Source of the DNA: Brachionus manjavacas
Lineage: Eukaryota > Rotifera > Eurotatoria > Ploima > Brachionidae
Length of the DNA: 64,000 bases
Direction: 5' to 3'
NCBI GenBank assembly: GCA_019054805.1
Contig: JAHQIY010000002.1
Location: 2,728,001 to 2,792,000, forward strand
Shown here: positions 59,755-64,000 of the stretch, one piece after another
Layout of the letters: every line of letters begins with the position of its first letter
Position numbering within the stretch: the first letter of the stretch is position 1
Notes under the pieces: model-generated
What the model was told of the DNA's origin: nothing
Databases searched by the model: none
The model's input: only the letters and a program-made list of their open reading frames with translations
Position numbers and translations under genes: made by a program

Positions 59755-60475
59755 TTATTTATTTATTTGTATATCTGTACCGAGCTAGAGCTCCTTCAGA
59801 TAAAAAAAAAAAAAAAAAATAAAAAATTAAAATAAAGTTAAATAAAATAAAATAAAAATAAAAAGTAAGAAAAAAATAAAGTTAAAATAATATAACTTAA
59901 AAAGTAGATAAATATTAAAATTAAAATTAGATTAATTTTGATAGAGAGTAACAGAATACATATTTTAATTATTTGATGATTCAGGAAAAAAGAAGAAATA
60001 GTAAGGTAGCAATTACACAATGGAGTTGGGTACTCGATGTATCTTGATTCGAAACCTCTGTTATATTCTTCCACCAGTCTAACAGTTAATGGAACAGAAT
60101 GGCTCAGTCCTGCCCTAACATATCTCTCACTCAACTCAAAAAGTCGATTTGAGACTGTTAGTAGTTTAAGTTTATTATATGCCTCATTATGTAATATGTT
60201 GGAGGGAGTATCATATCTTAGTTTTAGTATAGAACGAACTGCTGAATTTTGGATTACTTCTAACCTTTTGATATTAGTTTCTGAAAGAGAGTTAAGACAA
60301 GGAAAAGAATAATCTAGAATAGATCCAATCAAAGACTTATAAAGGTTTCCTAAAGTGTTTAAGTCAAGGCCCCATTTTTTATTCGACAAGATTTTTATTA
60401 AATTTAGCCTTGAATTGCAACGTTCTTTAATTTCTTCTATCATTGAAGAAAAGGTTAATTTAGAATCAATTCAAC
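59755..60475 (-). pseudogene. Best-preserved 3' end of the hairpin-tail LINE family
   Basis: A 201-codon open frame (60443-59838): NSRLNLIKILSNKKWGLDLN, NLYKSLIGSILDYSFPCLNS, LEVIQNSAVRSILKLRYDTP, LLTVSNRLFELSERYVRAGL, YPTPLCNCYLTISSFF, then a hydrophobic T-rich run-on. This is the C-terminal domain after a non-LTR reverse transcriptase. The 3' tail is at 59768-59800 (complement of CTGTACCGAGCTAGAGCTCCTTCAG). It is 5'-truncated near 60475. It is useful as a reference for the decayed copies. Confidence 0.8.
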
Positions 60476-60717
60476 CGTGAATATTCAGCTTATTTAAAAA
60501 ATGACCTCTGTTTTTTTTGGTCTTTAATTAATAGATTTTTTTAGTCTCCATCTCACCTTTCAATTAGCACAATACTGAACCAATTTGATAACTTGTTAAT
60601 TTATTCAATTAATATATATCTTTCCTAAAATATTTTTGTCACTTGTTCTTTTTGAAATTATTTAAACTCTAACTCTGTTGCTTTTTTTTTAACTACTCTT
60701 AATTTACTTTCAATTCC

Positions 60718-60870
60718 AATGGCGGAAGGAGTTTTATTACTCAGAGCCATTTAAAAAAATTTAATAAACGTAAAAAAAAAATTTTTTATCAATGGCGAAA
60801 GGAGTTTAATTATTTAAAGCCATTAAAAAAATTTATTAAATAAACTTTAAAAAAAAATAATACAATATAG
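60718..60870 (+). repeat. Two tandem hairpin units, variant LINE tail
   Basis: Two diverged units of about 70 bp each: AATGGCGGAAGGAGTTTTATTA..GAGCCATT and AATGGCGAAAGGAGTTTAATTA..AAGCCATT, each followed by AATTTA..AAT and an A-run. Each unit forms a stem AATGGC/GCCATT. Placement of the GGAAGGAG...AGCC hairpin resembles the LINE tails in this window. Confidence 0.55.
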
Positions 60871-63149
60871 CCCCTCAAAAAATTGAGGGTTATTCTGCAT
60901 AAGAATTTCCAAATCAACAGAAATATGTATTCTTCTGAAGCCGTATAAATAAGCTGTGCATAATGTAAAAACCATTTAGCTTATAATACCATTCAATGTA
61001 TATAATAAATTAAAAAATCAAAAAAAAAAAAATAAAAACCAAAAATAGAAAAAAAATATCTATTACTTTTACAATATAAATATTTATTTTTACCAATTTA
61101 TTTTCTTTTTCTATCTCTCTTTCCATTAAAATCTCTTCAAGAATTATAGGAATATTGCAAATGAAATTTAATTAAAACCGCAATTACTCCATTTAATCGA
61201 ATCCTCAAATTTTGTCCTAATTTAAAAAATTTATTTTATTTAGTTGAAAAAAATTCCAAATACCCAAAATAAAAAGCTTAAAATGCAAAAGGATTAATAA
61301 AGAGAAAAATTGAGATTTTTAACTCCCAAAAAATATTGTTAGCGACGAAGGCTTTATTAATATTAAAATTCTTTTGAAATAATCCTCAAGCCATTGAATA
61401 ATGGATAGAAAAAGAGATTAAATTAAAAAAAATCATTTTCCTTTTTGTACTTTATAAGTAATTTTTATTTATTTGATCCTGCTCTTTTTCGCACTTTCTG
61501 TACTTTTTGTACTTTTTAGTGATATAAATAATTTTATTAAAAATTAAACGGTTTAGGGATTCGAGTATGCTAAAGGTAAGAAAAATATTTGTTCAAATTT
61601 ATATTTATATTTAAACTATCTATTAATTAAAATCTTTATTCTAATTATCAAAAAATACTTTTTATTTTCTATTGTCTATACTTCCATTAAATGTAGAAAT
61701 AAATCTTACAAAGAAAAGCCCACATACTTTCTTTATGAATTTTTTCTAATATACAAGAAAAGTCATCTATTTATTCATTTAAAAAATAATTTTAAGCCTC
61801 AAAGGCAAGTTTTTAAAGGAAACTCAAAAATAAAAATACAATTTTAAAAAGAAAATCAAAAAATCAAAAAAAAATCTGATTTAAATCACATTAAGTTTCA
61901 TAAATTATTTTATGAAACTTAATAATTAATCTATTTAAAATTTATAAAATTTTTTAAAAATTTTAAAGTCAGATTACATAAAAGAGAAAAAAATCTATAT
62001 AATTAAGAAATTGTAGGCTTAAGTAAACGATTCAAGTAGTCAAAATAAAAGTAAAAAGTTAAATTACTATCTTATGCAATTCTAATTTTATGAACAAAAA
62101 AACCCATCTTTGTATACCTAACTTGAATTTCTTACGGTTCTTGCTGAAAGACTCTTCGCTTTCCTATTTTGAATTTTCTTGCTTTACAGAACTCGAACTG
62201 TATGCAATTTCACGTGTTTTTTTTAAAAGTCCTTTTATTTTTCAGTTTTTAAGTACAGCTATAAGATGACCTAACCCAATTTCAACAACCCCTACTCCTA
62301 AGCCTATCGTCAATTAGTCAAAAATTATCTCAATTAATTTATTTATATTTACACATTTTTTAAATTAGTTTCATTGTATTAGGATATTTAAAAAAATATT
62401 TTTATTAAATCAAAAACAAAAAAATCTCTATATAAATTAGCTTCTTTCTTCACATTTTTATAAAATTAAAAATTTAATAGCATAAAATAATGCAAAAAAA
62501 AATCTATAACCTAAACCTAACCTAACTAAAATTATATTTTTTAGTTAAGCAAACAATACAATAGCCTTTATTAACTTAACTTTTGGTTTAAAAAATTGAA
62601 AACTATATTAGTTGGCTTTTCCGCGCTCTTAAAACCCTATATTTAGATTTTTCATACTTGAGCTTGGCACTTTGAAAATAAGAAACAACATGGTCAGGTT
62701 TTAAATGTTCAAAACTAGCAAGCTAAATCATGCAACCCAAAAAAAAATGTAATTATTAATTATAAATATTTTTTATATTTTTATTTTTTTTTTGATTTAA
62801 ATTATTATTAAGTTGGCATAATTTAGAAAATATTCAAAATTTATTTTTAAATTTAAAAAATATGAAAGATTTGCCTTAAATTATTTATATTTATTTATTT
62901 TGTTTTTTTGACTATTTTTTAGGTTTGTTTTGATTATTTTCAAAATTTTTCATTGCTCCTGAGTAAAATTCACAAAATATCTAAATTTTACATTTATTTT
63001 CATCCAATTTAATAAATTAAAAGAGTATAATTTTAATTTTTGATACATATTTTGATTCAATTTTATTTATTTGAATAAAAATTATAAAATTAAAATTTCT
63101 AATAAACTAAATGGATTGCATCAATTTTTAGAAATTTACATTAAACAAC
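60871..63149. other. Intergenic before the NECAP gene
   Basis: AT-rich. A slightly GC-richer patch with short TGTACTTTTT reiterations lies at about 61490-61530. I found no coding exon or transposon here. The NECAP 5' flank should be in the right part. Confidence 0.35.
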
Positions 63150-64000
63150 ATGAGTCTTCTCGATGTAGATTATGAAAGAGTTCTTTTAGTTAAACCTGAA
63201 GTTTTTGTCTACAGAATTCCACCAAGAACTTCAAATAGAGGATATAGGTTTTATTGGTCAAACTAATCAATTTTTTTATTTTTAAAAATTTTTGCAGGGC
63301 ATCCGAGTGGAAGCTTGATGCCCCCGACTGGAGCGGAAGACTCAGAATTTTGGCAAAAGGAGAAAAATTGATAATTAAACTAGAAGATAAAAACTCTGGT
63401 AAATAAAAAAAAAAAATTAGCTTGAAAAAAAAATGAAATTTTTAAGGAGAACTATTTGCCGCATGTCCAGTTGATGCTTTCCCAAGTTCTGCAGTCGAAA
63501 GTGTAACAGATTCAGCGCGTTATTTTGTATTAAATATCAAAGACGAATCAGGTAGAACTGCATTTATTGGAATTGGATTTGTAGACAGATCTGATTCGTT
63601 TGACTTCAACGTTGCACTGCAAGACCACTTCAGGTATATTCAAATTTTGGCTTAAAAATTGTTTTAGTTGTTTTCTTTAATTAGATATTTGAAAAAAGAC
63701 GAAGAACTTGCCAAACAACCTTCTTTGGATACCGAAAAAAAATTAGATTTGAGTTTTAAAGACGGTCAGACTATAAAAATTAATATCGGAGTAAACCTAT
63801 TTAAATTTTGTTTAGGATAATAAAAATTAATTTCCTTTTTGGTCAGAAGAAAAGTGAGACATCTTCAGGGTCAGTGCCACGACCAAAACCAACCGGATCC
63901 GGCATGTCGATTCTTCTGCCACCGCCACCAGGTTCCAAATCGAACAGAACTCCAACTACACAAACTCAGCAAACGACCTCAAAAGCAAATGCGTCTTCTA
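63150..64000 (+). CDS. NECAP1: NECAP (adaptin ear-binding coat-associated protein), 5' part
   Basis: Clathrin/AP2 accessory factor with a PH-like PHear (PF07933-type) domain, which binds FxDxF peptides and AP2. Exons 63150-63247, 63298-63398, 63447-63633, 63685-63790, 63847 onward (cut at the window end) are in frame. The N-terminus is [20 protein letters not shown], then [19 protein letters not shown].., [73 protein letters not shown] and [16 protein letters not shown]. All of these are PHear hallmarks. The last exon begins the Pro/Ser-rich tail ([19 protein letters not shown]), which in family members ends with a WxxF AP2-ear motif beyond the window. Confidence 0.95.

Overview
The window reads as nuclear DNA of a small, AT-rich metazoan genome. 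Genes carry short introns (about 45-60 bp) with GT..AG borders, and the space between them is filled with transposon debris. Metazoan identity is supported by an EZH-type methyltransferase, TOLLIP, NECAP, a PICALM/AP180 clathrin adaptor, CDT1 with a PIP degron, cytosolic fatty-acid-binding proteins and replication-dependent histone H4 genes with 3' stem-loops. The AT bias, small introns and retroelement style would fit a monogonont rotifer such as Brachionus; that is an inference and was not tested.

Layout. 0.6-5.4 kb: PICALM/AP180-like gene, 13 exons (+). 5.9-16.7 kb: transposon-dense block (fold-back elements, a dead piggyBac, nested LINEs) holding the first histone H4 gene. 16.9-18.9 kb: mitochondrial aspartyl-tRNA synthetase (-). 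20.1-21.2 kb: TOLLIP (-). 23.2-23.7 kb: a fatty-acid-binding protein (-). 25.6-28.3 kb: MCM10 (-). 29.1-31.6 kb: fold-back element, a TA-flanked MITE and a LINE remnant. 32.3-34.0 kb: CDT1 (+). 34.6-41.0 kb: nested LINEs and a frameshifted MULE/FLYWCH transposase. 41.4 kb: second H4. 41.9-43.5 kb: LINE remnants. 43.9-44.3 kb: small three-exon gene, CCDC32-like. 45.5-47.6 kb: TTAA-flanked element containing a LINE split by a fold-back element. 48.9-51.1 kb: EZH (PRC2 catalytic subunit). 51.8-54.1 kb: two tandem fatty-acid-binding-protein genes. 54.3-55.9 kb: alanine aminotransferase (-). 56.4-58.1 kb: third H4 in an inverted segmental duplication. 59.6-60.9 kb: LINE. 63.15 kb to the end: NECAP, cut by the window edge.

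Functional themes. Two genes, probably three, belong to clathrin/AP2 endocytosis (PICALM, NECAP, CCDC32-like), and TOLLIP works in endosomal sorting. MCM10 and CDT1, both needed for replication origins, lie about 4 kb apart in divergent orientation. The three H4 proteins are identical, although the genes are dispersed, and each is embedded in a larger duplicated block.

The most unusual signal is a set of fold-back elements built alike: each arm repeats one short motif (about 7-10 bp) several times, inverted between arms, and each element uses a different motif. Three have clear 8-9 bp target-site duplications. A MULE transposase gene in the same window is flanked by similarly iterated motifs, which suggests, without proof, a mobilising enzyme. 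All exon borders given here were read by eye from splice consensus, frame and family similarity; no alignment or database search was run.
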